Below, piece after piece: positions 1-9,067 of a stretch of 64,000 nt of DNA (position 1 is the stretch's first letter; every line of letters starts with the position of its first letter). Below the pieces are notes generated by a model. That model did not search any database, was not told the DNA's origin, and worked only from the letters and a program-made list of their open reading frames with translations. This DNA comes from CAVRQM01 sp963822705 (GTDB taxonomy: Bacteria > Pseudomonadota > Alphaproteobacteria > Acetobacterales > Acetobacteraceae). The position numbers and the translations under genes are program-made. The DNA is taken from positions 248,001 to 312,000 of the forward strand of contig CAWGIX010000010.1 in the NCBI GenBank assembly GCA_963822705.1, in the 5' to 3' direction.

Positions 1-750
1 TCCTCGCGACGGGATGTTGTTCGGGTAGTTCGCGCAGTAGCTGGTGAAAGCTTGGTCCGCCAAAGACTTTCGACTAAGCCCGGTTGGCGTATAGGGATGC
101 AGCGTTTCGGGATGCACGACCGATAGGTGGTAGGCCTCCATAAAATTCTCCACCAGGCACTTCCAGTTCGTGCGCCAGTCCTCCTCGCCGACATGCACGA
201 TCCGCATGTCCTGCGTTCGGTAGTTCCTCAGCAGTGTCTCCAGCTTCTGCACCCGTGGAGCGAGAGGAGTAGCCTCCGGGTCGAGATTGACGTAGACAAA
301 CCCGTTCCAGACCTCGCTGCGCAATTCGGGCAGGCGGCATGTCGCCGACGTCACGCCCTTGTCGCGCATGCGCGGCGCGTTGGCCAGGACTCCCTGATCA
401 TCGTAGGTCCACCCGTGGTAGGGACAGACGAACCACTGGACTTTCCCGGAGTTTTGGGCGATCGGCATGCCGCGGTGACGGCATAGGTTTGACAGCACGC
501 GGACGTTGCCATCCTCGCCGCGAACGACGAGCAAGCTCTCCTGCAAAAGCGTCGTGACAAAATAGCTGCCCGCCTCGGGTACCTCGTCCGACCGGCCCAG
601 GCAGTGCCATTCCCGTTCCAGAACCTCATCGACCTCGTGGGCAAAATATGAGGGGTCGGTATAGAAGTGGCCGGGCAGGCACTGCGCCTCCGATTCCGTC
701 AGGCGCGCCACCCGGGCGAGTTCCGCCCTCATGTGGTCGAGATCCGGCAC
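1..750 (-). CDS. Rieske non-heme iron oxygenase alpha subunit (3' end beyond window)
   Basis: Alpha subunit of a ring-hydroxylating or choline/carnitine-monooxygenase-like oxygenase; substrate unknown. The frame is open from a GTG at 750 (or ATG at 732) off the left edge, so about 250 N-terminal residues are visible. The Rieske cluster motif is complete: Cys90-Arg-His92 and Cys109-x2-His112 (CPYHGW). The start of the iron-binding catalytic domain is present as NFMEAYHLSVVH (about residues 202-213), giving the usual two histidines. The GTG overlaps the TAG stop of the next gene upstream by one base (TAGTG) and has a weak GAGG ahead of it, so the two oxygenases are probably co-translated. Motif positions are identical in the two neighbours, so they look like a duplicated pair. 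No reductase or ferredoxin gene lies next to them in the window; one may lie to the left. Confidence 0.88.
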   Translation of the reverse strand, partial: MPDLDHMRAELARVARLTESEAQCLPGHFYTDPSYFAHEVDEVLEREWHCLGRSDEVPEAGSYFVTTLLQESLLVVRGEDGNVRVLSNLCRHRGMPIAQNSGKVQWFVCPYHGWTYDDQGVLANAPRMRDKGVTSATCRLPELRSEVWNGFVYVNLDPEATPLAPRVQKLETLLRNYRTQDMRIVHVGEEDWRTNWKCLVENFMEAYHLSVVHPETLHPYTPTGLSRKSLADQAFTSYCANYPNNIPSRG

Positions 751-1916
751 TATCGGCAAGCCTCAGTCTGAGGAAATGGGAACCGCCGCTGGAAGCCGGC
801 GGTACGCTCCGCCAGATACTGCATGAAATCGTAGATCGGGCGTTCAAGATACGACAGGTGTCCAGGCTTGGCGGCATCGGCGTTCAGTCCACGATACACT
901 TTTTCGGTGCATCCTCGATCTTCCAAATTCACCCGATCCAGCAGGGTCTTCAAGGTGCCCACGTACTCTTCCCGGTTGGGATCGGCCAGGAATTCTGGTG
1001 ACAGTCCGCCTCCGTACGTAATGTGCACCTGGCCGGTGCCCTTTGCGTGCAAGGACAGGTACCAAAAATAGCCCGGGGTAAGCGTGATGAGGTGACTGGG
1101 ATAGATCGCCAGTAGCGCGGTCGTCTTGCGCCGGTCGCCCACCAGCCGGGTATTGTCGGGATGCGCGTTACCGATCGCCAGGTTGGCATCCTTGATGATC
1201 CAGTGATAATTGAAAGTGGCCAGTCCCGGCGGGCAGACCATCTCTTCCAGTTTCGAATACGGTCCAACGGTCGCCCAGTGGCATACCGGAAGATGGTAGC
1301 TCTCCATGAAATTCTCGGCCAGAACCTTCCAATTCGTGTTCCAAACATGAGTTTCATGAAAACACTCGACGTAGTTCTCCATCCCGTATGGCGCGATCAG
1401 ATCCTCCAACGGCTTAAGTCTTTCGGCAACAGAAGCTATGTCCGCGTTCATCGTGATATAGATCCAGCCAAGCCACTCCTCGCAGCGGATTCTCGGGAGC
1501 CTGTAGTCTTCCTTGCAGAAGCCGGTGGTCTGTTTCATCAGCGGGGCGTCTCGCAGACTCCCATCCAGGTTGTACGTCCAGGCATGATAGGGACAGACGA
1601 TGTAACGGACATGACCGGAACCTTCCAGCAGGGTGGACATCCGGTGGCGGCAGACGTTCGACATGGCGTTCAGGGTGCCATCGCGACCGCGGACGATCAC
1701 AACCGGCTGGCCGGCCAGTTCGTAAGTGATGAAATCGCCGGGCTTGGCCAGGGTGCTCACCCGCCCGGCGCAGATCCATTCGTGAGCAAAGATATCCTTC
1801 AGTTCTCGCTCCAAAAACTCGGCGCTGGTGTAGACATCCGGCGGCATTGCGACCGCGTCCTCAAACGGCCGCTGCGCGGTCTCCAGCAGACGGGCGATTG
1901 GCTTGATGGTCGACAT
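750..1916 (-). CDS. Rieske non-heme iron oxygenase alpha subunit
   Basis: A complete 388-residue oxygenase alpha subunit, a usual length for the family. The Rieske [2Fe-2S] ligands are Cys89, His91 (CRHRM), Cys108 and His111 (CPYHAW). The mononuclear-iron motif NFMESYHLPVCH falls at residues 202-213. Family members take electrons from a ferredoxin or flavin reductase and hydroxylate or demethylate aromatic or quaternary-amine substrates; nothing in the sequence fixes the substrate. It ends in TAG, overlapping the GTG start of the second oxygenase by one base. The 370 nt upstream hold no intact gene, so the promoter should lie there. The two proteins differ widely outside the motifs, so this is an old duplication or a heteromeric pair rather than a recent copy. 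Confidence 0.9.
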   Translation of the reverse strand: MSTIKPIARLLETAQRPFEDAVAMPPDVYTSAEFLERELKDIFAHEWICAGRVSTLAKPGDFITYELAGQPVVIVRGRDGTLNAMSNVCRHRMSTLLEGSGHVRYIVCPYHAWTYNLDGSLRDAPLMKQTTGFCKEDYRLPRIRCEEWLGWIYITMNADIASVAERLKPLEDLIAPYGMENYVECFHETHVWNTNWKVLAENFMESYHLPVCHWATVGPYSKLEEMVCPPGLATFNYHWIIKDANLAIGNAHPDNTRLVGDRRKTTALLAIYPSHLITLTPGYFWYLSLHAKGTGQVHITYGGGLSPEFLADPNREEYVGTLKTLLDRVNLEDRGCTEKVYRGLNADAAKPGHLSYLERPIYDFMQYLAERTAGFQRRFPFPQTEACR

Positions 1917-2283
1917 CTACAAGGCCTCACTGGTTCGGCGAGCGCCGTGCGGTAGCACCCGGCACCGGCATATCGGCCGAAACGTAAGGCTGGGGCCTGC
2001 ATAACACCAAGCCGGATTATCCGTGCTCGTGGATAGCCAAAACCGGGGCTTCATTAGGAATAGATCGCAAGGCGAGTAGTGCGACCAAGTGCGCAGCTTC
2101 GAGTGGCAACCGGGTTCCGCGCCGCAAGCGGCGAGGTTTGGGGGCCGAACCTGACCGGCACAGACAAGGCCGATGCCCTGCGCATCATCCCAGCTGCCTG
2201 GATGAGCCGGTTGCATCGGGGTGCCCGTACCGAGGCCTGCCTAGTGACGCTCCGGGCCGCGGCCGCGGCCCGCCGGTCTGATC
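1917..2283. other. Intergenic stretch without a recognisable gene
   Basis: About 370 nt lie between the start of the oxygenase pair (leftward) and a rightward gene remnant. No frame here has a convincing protein, and I see no clear sigma-70 promoter or terminator hairpin. It must carry the promoter of the leftward oxygenase pair. Confidence 0.5.
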
Positions 2284-2568
2284 CGGATTGTTGACTTTTC
2301 CGGATACAATGCCTTCACGACAGAGCGTGTGCCCGCTGCGGGCGACACCCATACCGAGATGCGGTGGTACTGGGAGCCGGGCCACTTCCAGAGCACGCTC
2401 GGCGACAAGATCATCGACCGGGTGACCGGGAGGGATGCAAGCTTCGGACGCGAGCTAACCGACCAGGACATCGATGAGGTTCTGGCGGGCATTGATGCCG
2501 CACGTACCCAGATCGAGGGTGCAGGGACGCCCGTTGACCTGAGCGTGAGCAACCACACGGAGTTCTGA
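2284..2568 (+). pseudogene. C-terminal remnant of a larger protein
   Basis: The frame is open from a stop at 2245-2247 to the TGA at 2566-2568, but there is no ATG before homology-like sequence begins; the only start is a GTG at 2329 in the middle of it. The translated text runs IVDFSGYNAFTTERVP, then MRWYWEPGHF and LGDKIIDRV. I associate this pattern with the C-terminal end of exported SGNH-hydrolase-like proteins of alphaproteobacteria, which are several hundred residues long; that assignment is from memory and weak. About 95 residues remain and the 5' part is missing, so it is most likely a truncated gene. A short separate protein starting at GTG 2329 is the alternative. Confidence 0.45.
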
Positions 2569-2621
2569 CTCGCACGCCCCGCCGGGCCGCCTCATTGTCC
2601 GCGCTTTCCCGGAGCACCGCC

Positions 2622-3725
2622 ATGCAGCGCCGTGATCTTCTGAAAACCGCCGCTGTCGGGACCCTGGCGGTCGGGGCCAGTGCTTCCGCGCACGCCCAGG
2701 AGCAGGACCCGGAAAACCAGCCGCTCCCGCCTTTGCCGGAACTGACCGACGCGGGCGAGTTGCGCGGCGAGATGCTTTTTCGGCGATTCGGCAACACGGG
2801 CGAGACGGTCTCGGCCATCGGGTTCGGCGGGTCCCACTTCGCCAAGCCCGGCATTGCCGAGGCCGAGTCGATCCGGCTTTGCCAGCAGGCGATCGATCGC
2901 GGCATCAATTTCATGGACAATTCCTGGGACTACAACAAGGGCCTCAGCGAAGAGCGGATGGGCGTGGCCCTGCAACAGGGCAACTATCGCAGCCGCGTGT
3001 TCCTTATGTCCAAGGTCGACGGTCGCGACGCTTCGACCGCGCAGCGCCAGCTCGAGGATTCGCTGCTGCGCCTGCGTACCGACCATCTCGATCTGTGGCA
3101 GATCCATGAGACGATCCGCTGGGAAGACCCCGACCGGGTGTTTGCCGAGGGCGGCGCCATCGAGGCGGCGCTGGAGGCGCGCAAAGCGGGCAAGATCCGG
3201 TTTATCGGTTTCACCGGCCACAAGGACCCGCACATCCACTTGTACATGCTGGCCGTGGCACGTCAGCATGGGTTCCACTTCGATGCGGTGCTGCACCCCA
3301 GCAACGTCATGGACGGCAATTTCCGCAGCTTTGCGCGCCTGGTGATGCCGGTGGCGCTGCGCGAAGGCGTGGCGGTGCAGACGATGAAGCCGTTCGGCGG
3401 CGCCGATGGCGTGATCCTGAAATCCGGCCTCGTGCAGCCGATGGAGTGCCTGCATTACGCACTGAACCTGCCGACCTCTGTGGTGATCACCGGGATCGAC
3501 AACCAGCGGGCGCTCGACCAGGCGTTTGAAGCCGCAAAAACCTTCAAGCCGATGGACGCGCAGGCGGTGCAGGCGATTTTGGACAAAACGGCGCAAGCGG
3601 CGCCCACGGGTCGTTACGAGCTGTTCAAGACCTCCGCGCGCTTCGACAGCACGGCGGAGCATCCGGAGTGGCTTGGCAAGCCGAGCCCCATTGTCGATCA
3701 ACTAGCCCCGCAGAACTCCGGTTGA
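2622..3725 (+). CDS. Tat-exported aldo/keto reductase
   Basis: NAD(P)H-dependent oxidoreductase of the aldo/keto reductase superfamily, 367 residues, predicted to be exported folded. The N-terminus has a twin-arginine signal (RRDLLK at residues 3-8, a hydrophobic stretch, cleavage probably after AHA near residue 25). The TIM-barrel begins near residue 52 (RRFGNTG). The catalytic tetrad is visible: Asp99, Tyr104 (DNSWDYNKG), Lys131 (MSKVDGR) and His162 (LWQIHE). I chose the ATG at 2622 because GGAG lies 7 nt upstream and the Tat motif then sits at the N-terminus; an upstream TTG at 2595 is less likely. It stands alone, with a gene remnant upstream and the convergent tlyA downstream. Physiological substrate unknown. 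Confidence 0.88.
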   Translation: MQRRDLLKTAAVGTLAVGASASAHAQEQDPENQPLPPLPELTDAGELRGEMLFRRFGNTGETVSAIGFGGSHFAKPGIAEAESIRLCQQAIDRGINFMDNSWDYNKGLSEERMGVALQQGNYRSRVFLMSKVDGRDASTAQRQLEDSLLRLRTDHLDLWQIHETIRWEDPDRVFAEGGAIEAALEARKAGKIRFIGFTGHKDPHIHLYMLAVARQHGFHFDAVLHPSNVMDGNFRSFARLVMPVALREGVAVQTMKPFGGADGVILKSGLVQPMECLHYALNLPTSVVITGIDNQRALDQAFEAAKTFKPMDAQAVQAILDKTAQAAPTGRYELFKTSARFDSTAEHPEWLGKPSPIVDQLAPQNSG

Positions 3726-3856
3726 GAGTTCGGCCGATCTGCTGAGCTTGCAGCAAGGTCGTCGTGTTCCGGCATGACGCCGTCTGGGCGATCGTGGTCA
3801 CTGAGTAATACAAGTCGAGCCGTCGGCAAGGCACAGCCTGGTTGATCCGCTCGGCT

Positions 3857-4603
3857 TCAGGCCGCCTGCATATGGGCGCTGATCAAGAACTCGCGGTTCC
3901 CCTCCGGGCCGGTGATCGGGCTCTCCTCGATGCCCAGCACCGCCCAGCCCGGCAGGCCGTTCCACCATGTGCGCACCATCTCGCACACCTGCAGATGCGT
4001 ATCGGCGTCGCGCACGACGCCGTGCTTGCCCACCGCGCCCGGCCCCGCCTCGAATTGCGGTTTTATCAACGCCACAGCCCAGGCGCCCGGCGCGCACAGC
4101 GCCAACGGCGCCGGCAACACAGTGCGCAATCCAATGAAACTCGCGTCGCACACCAACGCGGTCACGCGCTCTCCCATCGCCGCTTCGTCGAGGTAGCGCG
4201 CATTGGTTCGCTCGTGCACGATCACGCGCGCATCCTGGCGCAGCTTCCAGGCGAGCTGCCCGTGGCCTACGTCGACGGCATGCACCCGTACCGCACCACG
4301 CGAAAGCAAAACGTCTGTAAAGCCACCCGTGGAGGCGCCGATGTCCAGACAAACACGCCCCGCCGGATCGAGCCCAAATACATCCAATGCATGGGCCAGT
4401 TTCACCCCGCCGCGCGACACCCATGGATGGTTTTGGCCCCGCACGGTGATCGTGGTCCCGTCCGCCACGATCTCCCCGGCTTTTTCCACGCGGCGTTCGC
4501 CAGAAAAAACAAGTCCGGCCAAGATCAATGCTTGGGCACGGCTGCGGCTTTCTGCAAAGCCGCGCTCCACCAGCACCTGGTCTGCCCGCGCTCCGCGCGT
4601 CAT
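3857..4603 (-). CDS. tlyA: TlyA-family rRNA 2'-O-methyltransferase
   Basis: A 248-residue protein of the TlyA/hemolysin A family, which 2'-O-methylates cytidines in 16S and 23S rRNA. An N-terminal S4 RNA-binding domain (RADQVLVERGFAESRSRAQ) is followed by an FtsJ-like methyltransferase fold with the SAM loop LDIGASTGGFTDVLL. The expected charged catalytic residues are present in GGVKLAHAL, CDASF, IKPQFE and GIEESPITG. The ATG overlaps the rsmA stop as ATGA, so it is translationally coupled to rsmA, and it is the last gene of the lptF-to-tlyA operon. The family was once called hemolysin; a haemolytic role here is unlikely. Confidence 0.9.
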   Translation of the reverse strand: MTRGARADQVLVERGFAESRSRAQALILAGLVFSGERRVEKAGEIVADGTTITVRGQNHPWVSRGGVKLAHALDVFGLDPAGRVCLDIGASTGGFTDVLLSRGAVRVHAVDVGHGQLAWKLRQDARVIVHERTNARYLDEAAMGERVTALVCDASFIGLRTVLPAPLALCAPGAWAVALIKPQFEAGPGAVGKHGVVRDADTHLQVCEMVRTWWNGLPGWAVLGIEESPITGPEGNREFLISAHMQAA

Positions 4604-5388
4604 CTCGCGACCACGGCCGCCAAAGCGGCGAATTCCTGAACGCTCAGCGTCTCCGCCCGGCGCTCCCCTACGATGCCGGCGCGCGTCAGCAGCGCCTCGC
4701 CGCCAAGCGGGCGCAGCGATGTACGCAGCATTTTTCGCCGCTGCCCGAACGCCGCCGCCGTTACCCCCTCCATCGCAGCCACCTGCGCCGCCGACGGCTG
4801 ACTTTCGTGTGGCCTCAACGTCACCACCGCTGACCAGACTTTCGGCGGCGGCACAAAGGCTCCGGGCGGGACGCGAAACGACAAATCCACGGCACAGGTA
4901 TACTGTGCCAGCACCGACAGTCGGCCATAGTCCGCGGTGTCGGGTGCGGCACAAATACGCTCCGCCACCTCCTGCTGGAACATCAGCGTGAGCCGCTCCC
5001 AACATGTCGCCTGCCGCAACCAGCGCACCAGTAGCGGCGAGGCGATGTTGTACGGCAGGTTCGCGACGATGCTGCGCGGAGCAGGGACCAGGGAAGCCAA
5101 GTCGAGCGCCAGCGCATCCGCCTGCACGATCCGCAGCCGCCCCGCGGCCTCCAGTGCCAATTCCTCAATCGCGCCTACCGCGCGTGCGTCGACCTCCACG
5201 GCGGTGATCGAAGCTGCCGCAGTATCGAGCAGCGCACGTGTCAGGCCGCCCGGTCCCGGCCCGACCTCTACCACGTGGCGACCTGCCAGATTGCCGGCTT
5301 GACGGGCTACGCGAGCGCACAGATTGGCGTCGAGCAGGAAATGCTGGCCCAATGATCGGCGTGCATCCAGCCCGTGCCGCGCAATCAC
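4600..5388 (-). CDS. rsmA: 16S rRNA dimethyladenosine transferase RsmA (KsgA)
   Basis: Dimethylates two adjacent adenosines in helix 45 of 16S rRNA during late 30S maturation. The protein shows SLGQHFLLD, the SAM loop VEVGPGPGGLT, and the catalytic NLPYNI motif, followed by the typical PPGAFVPPPKVWSAV region. The annotated start is GTG at 5388, giving 262 residues. The codons just upstream read KLRE, which matches the usual KsgA N-terminus, and the frame is open back to the surA stop, so translation may start further upstream; no ATG is there. It lies 32 nt downstream of surA and overlaps tlyA by 4 nt. In many bacteria pdxA sits between surA and ksgA; it is absent here. Confidence 0.95.
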   Translation of the reverse strand: MIARHGLDARRSLGQHFLLDANLCARVARQAGNLAGRHVVEVGPGPGGLTRALLDTAAASITAVEVDARAVGAIEELALEAAGRLRIVQADALALDLASLVPAPRSIVANLPYNIASPLLVRWLRQATCWERLTLMFQQEVAERICAAPDTADYGRLSVLAQYTCAVDLSFRVPPGAFVPPPKVWSAVVTLRPHESQPSAAQVAAMEGVTAAAFGQRRKMLRTSLRPLGGEALLTRAGIVGERRAETLSVQEFAALAAVVAR

Positions 5389-5420
5389 TTCGCGCAGTTT
5401 CGGGCGGGACGGGGGTTGTA

Positions 5421-6767
5421 TCAGGCCCGCTGCTCGATGACGGCCCGCCGCTCGAGATCACGCTGCAACTGCCGCGATGCGCGCTCGATCCGCTCGTTCA
5501 GAATTTGCTCGACGATCTCGTTCTTGCCGGGCAGCCCAGCGGTTCTGGTTTCGCGCGAGCACAGCATCATCACCGCAATGCCGTCCTCGGCGACCAGCGG
5601 CGGGCTGGCGCGGCCGGGCTGCAGCTTCTCCACCACCGCCCGCAACGGCGGTGCCAGGTTTTCGAGCTGCAACGGTCCGGGGTCCGCCGGGCGGCCGCTG
5701 CCAAACTCTTTTTCGGCGGCCTCGATCGCATCGCAGCTGGTGGCCGAGGCGGACAGCTTCTTTGCCTGCTCCAGTGCTTGCTTCTGCTGCTCGGTCGGTG
5801 CCTGCGGGTTCAGCCGCGCGGTGAACGGAATGAACGCCTGGCGGACGGAAAGCATTTCGGTGGTGTCCTGCCCAGCCACGCGCTTGCCGTGCAGCGTCAC
5901 GATGTCGAGCCCGCCCGGCACCCGGATCGGGTTGCTGATGGCCCCCACCGGCATCTCGTCAAGAACTTTGACCACCGCCGGGTCGAGTTTGTCGGCTTGA
6001 ACCCAGCCTAGGTCGCCACCCTGCAGGGCGGTCTGGCTCTGGCTGAACTGCGCGGCGGCCACCGCGAACGGCGCGCCCTCGCGCAGCTGGCCGATTACCA
6101 CGTCGGCAAATTTCTGGGCTCCCTCGGCGGCCTGCGGTGACTCGATCGGGATGAAGATCTCGCCGATGCGGAACTGCGGCTGGCCGATCTCCGATTTCAG
6201 CAGCGCCTCCCGCTCGGCAACGTCCGCCGCACTTACTTCGGCCTGTGGGCCGAGCACTTCCCGCAGCACCCGTGTCCAGCCAATCTGCACCCGGATCTGA
6301 TCGATCAGCGTGAGCATTTCGACGCCGTCAGCGGCCAGTTTGTGGCGGAGCATGCCGGGCGGCATGCCGTTGCGTTGCTCCACGTCGGTGATTGCGTGCG
6401 CGATGTCCTGATCGCTGACGGCGATTCGACGGCGCTGGATTTCCTGCAGCCGCAATTTTTCGTCGATCAGCTGCTTGGTGATTTGGGGGGTCAGCCTTGC
6501 CAGCACGTCGGGGCTGGTCGGCAAGCCGGTGGACAGCGCAAACAGCCGCCTGCGGTTGTCGACGTCGTCGCGGCTGATCACGTCCCCGTTGACCACCGCA
6601 ACAATGGAGCTCTCGGGAAGCACTGTGGACGTCACCGCCGGTTCACGCGCGCTGCCGGCCGGGGGGGCCGCTGGCGCGCCTACGCCGGGAGTGGCGGCGC
6701 ATACAGCCACGCACAGGGCGCAAGCGGCCCACCGGGCCTGGAACGACAACGGCGAATTATTGGGCAT
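5421..6767 (-). CDS. surA: Periplasmic chaperone/peptidyl-prolyl isomerase SurA
   Basis: Chaperone for outer-membrane proteins, including LptD encoded just upstream. The 448-residue protein has an N-terminal signal peptide (hydrophobic WAACALCVAVCAA, alanine-rich cleavage site), the SurA N-terminal domain (IVAVVNGDVISRDDVDNR), a parvulin rotamase domain (about residues 190-290; FRIGEIFIPI and GGDLGWV), and a C-terminal region that includes a second, less clear parvulin-like segment. It follows lptD by 43 nt in the same direction and precedes rsmA, the classic gene order. Its role is in the periplasm. Confidence 0.93.
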   Translation of the reverse strand: MPNNSPLSFQARWAACALCVAVCAATPGVGAPAAPPAGSAREPAVTSTVLPESSIVAVVNGDVISRDDVDNRRRLFALSTGLPTSPDVLARLTPQITKQLIDEKLRLQEIQRRRIAVSDQDIAHAITDVEQRNGMPPGMLRHKLAADGVEMLTLIDQIRVQIGWTRVLREVLGPQAEVSAADVAEREALLKSEIGQPQFRIGEIFIPIESPQAAEGAQKFADVVIGQLREGAPFAVAAAQFSQSQTALQGGDLGWVQADKLDPAVVKVLDEMPVGAISNPIRVPGGLDIVTLHGKRVAGQDTTEMLSVRQAFIPFTARLNPQAPTEQQKQALEQAKKLSASATSCDAIEAAEKEFGSGRPADPGPLQLENLAPPLRAVVEKLQPGRASPPLVAEDGIAVMMLCSRETRTAGLPGKNEIVEQILNERIERASRQLQRDLERRAVIEQRA

Positions 6768-6810
6768 ACAGCTGCTACTCCTTGGGTCCGCGGCTCCGTG
6801 GGCGCCGTCC

Positions 6811-9067
6811 TCAGAACGCGTGATAGCCGAACGTGCCGACCGTCTTCAGCGTTATCTGGAACAGAAACGTGCTGGCGCCGCTGTCGTTGTTGAGCGAGGT
6901 ATAGCGGCGGAAAAAGTTTCCGCTGAAGACGAAGCACTCATCCTCGTATGCGCCGGTCAAGCCGGTCTGCACCATCTTGCCCAGCTGTATGTCCCGCCGG
7001 GCGAAGGCGCTGAAACGGTAATGGCCGAAGGACGTGTTCGCGCCCACGGTCACCTCGTTGCGGGGCGGCCCCGGAAATGTGCCGGTAGGCGGCACGGTAT
7101 AGTAGTTGATGGGGTTTACGGCTTCGAAAATGTAGCCGGCACTGAGCCGTAGCCAGGCCGGACCGCCGGAGGCGATGCCGTCGGCATAGCGCACGTCCCA
7201 GTTGCGATGATCGAACCGCATGCGTCCGGTCAGGTCCAGATACTTGTTGGGGGTGAACGTCAGCCGGGTGACCACGTCCGAGACCGTGTTCTCCAGCCCG
7301 GTCCCGTTCGGGAAGGCCGAATCCTTGCGAAGCCGATAGGACTGACCGACCAGCCCGTCGATCACGGCGCCATCGGGGAAGTACCAGGAGCCGCGTAGTG
7401 CAGCCGCGGCGCGCGGGCCGCCTTCCAGCCGGTCGATGCCCGGGAAGCGGTTAAGACTGAAAAGGTTGGCGTCGGTAAACTCGACACCAAAACTGTCCTC
7501 GTTCGGCACCAGCGTGTTCAGATAGTTCGTGCCGTTGGAGTTGGTGCGGATACCGTAGCTGGAGCCGAAGGGTGAGGCGATGACCTGCACCTCAGGCTCG
7601 ATCACCTGGCTGCCCCAGCTTCCGGCATCGCGCCAGAACGGCCATCGCATCTGCAGCGCCGCATCCGGCATCGCCTGTGCGGTGCTGGCGCTGTCGACCG
7701 GCCCCCAGCTCGGCTGCCGGTCGAGCCCATGGGCGTCGTAGACGGCGCTGTCCACGTGCAGAATCAGCTTGTACAGTTCGCCGAGTTCGCCGGTGGCCGG
7801 CCGCTCCCAGTTCAGCTGGAGACTGGCGCGCTTCGTGTTGGTGCCCTGGTCGCGCACCACGTTGAACGCCCCGGCATCCACCGCTAGCCTGCCGCCCAAG
7901 GCGTCCGGCTCGCCCACGAAACTGTATTCGTAGCGCGGCAGCACGTACGGGAGCTGGGCGGAGACATAGCGCGAGGACAAGCCCTGATAGGCGCGTGCGT
8001 CCAGCCGCGAGTAGGCGCCCTGGCCAAAACCTTCCAAATAGACCTGGCTGCTGAGCAGGTCGGTGATGCCGCCGCCGATCTTGAAGTCGGTCAGGTAGGC
8101 GGTGGAGCTGGCGCGATTGATATCGAACCCGTAGCGCCACTCGTCGTTCCAGGCGAACTGGCCGTGCGAGAAGACCGACCACTGGAGCGCCTTGTTGTCA
8201 TAGGCCGCGCTGCCGTCGATGCGTACCTCGCCGTTGTTGAAGCGTCGGCGGTAAAGGGCATCCAGCTCCGGGCCGGATTTCGCCGCCACTTCGGGGGTCA
8301 ACGTGAGATCCTGCTGGCCGTCGATGGCCCAGAAATACGGTAGCGCGACGTACAGGTCCGAGATGGCTCGCCTCTCCCAGTGACGGCACCAGAAATCCGC
8401 TAGCTCGTTTCACGGACGGATCCGCGTGCGTGAAATAGGGGAACCACGCTACCGGCACGCCGTAGAAGTCCAGCACGGCGTCGCGATACTCGATACGCTT
8501 GTTCACCGTGTCCTGCACCGCGGAGCGGGCCCGCAGGTCCCACAGAGGCGATGCGTTCGGATTTTTCTTGCAGAGGTTGCAGGTCGAATAGACCGCGCGA
8601 CTCAGCTCATTGATGTCGCCGTTGGTGCGTCGTCCGCCGTTGGCCGCGAGCTTGCCGTTCTCGGCCAGTTGCGACGTCAGGTTGCGCAGCACGCCTTGCT
8701 TCATGCCGCCCGACAATTCGGCATAGTCGCTGAACAGCACCTGCCCGTCCGGCTCGACCAGGGCCACATGACCGCTGGCGGCGACCACCCCGGTGTTGCG
8801 GTCATACGTCACCCGATCCGCGCGGAGCACGCGATCGCCCTGCCAGATTTCTACACGCCCGGCCAGCGTGACCAAGCCCCTGTCGCGGTCGTATTGCGCC
8901 GAGTCGGCCTGGTAGAACACCGGCTGATCGCGTTGCACCGGCTGGCCGTGACCGCCGCCGAGGAGGCCAGCGAATTGCGCGCGTGCGCCCATCGACGCCA
9001 GGACCGCGCCCGCGATCACCACGCCCGCGATCCCGGGCAGAGCGGCATGGCGCAGCGGGCGCCGCAT
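6811..9067 (-). CDS. lptD: LPS-assembly outer-membrane protein LptD (apparent frameshift)
   Basis: Beta-barrel translocon that inserts lipopolysaccharide into the outer leaflet. The ATG at 9067 overlaps the lptG stop (TGATG). A signal peptide (residues 1-30, ending GARA) precedes an OstA/LptA-like jellyroll (about residues 45-150, ADSAQYDRDRG) and a long barrel domain ending in HAF. A Cys pair (CNLC) lies between the two. The frame is broken near 8355: it reads SHLGP and then noise, while the next frame resumes with LYVALPYFWAIDG. Removing one base from GGACC restores LGLYVALPYFW and one 751-residue protein. Because LptD is normally essential, this is probably a sequence error. Downstream genes surA and rsmA fit the standard cluster. 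Confidence 0.92.
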
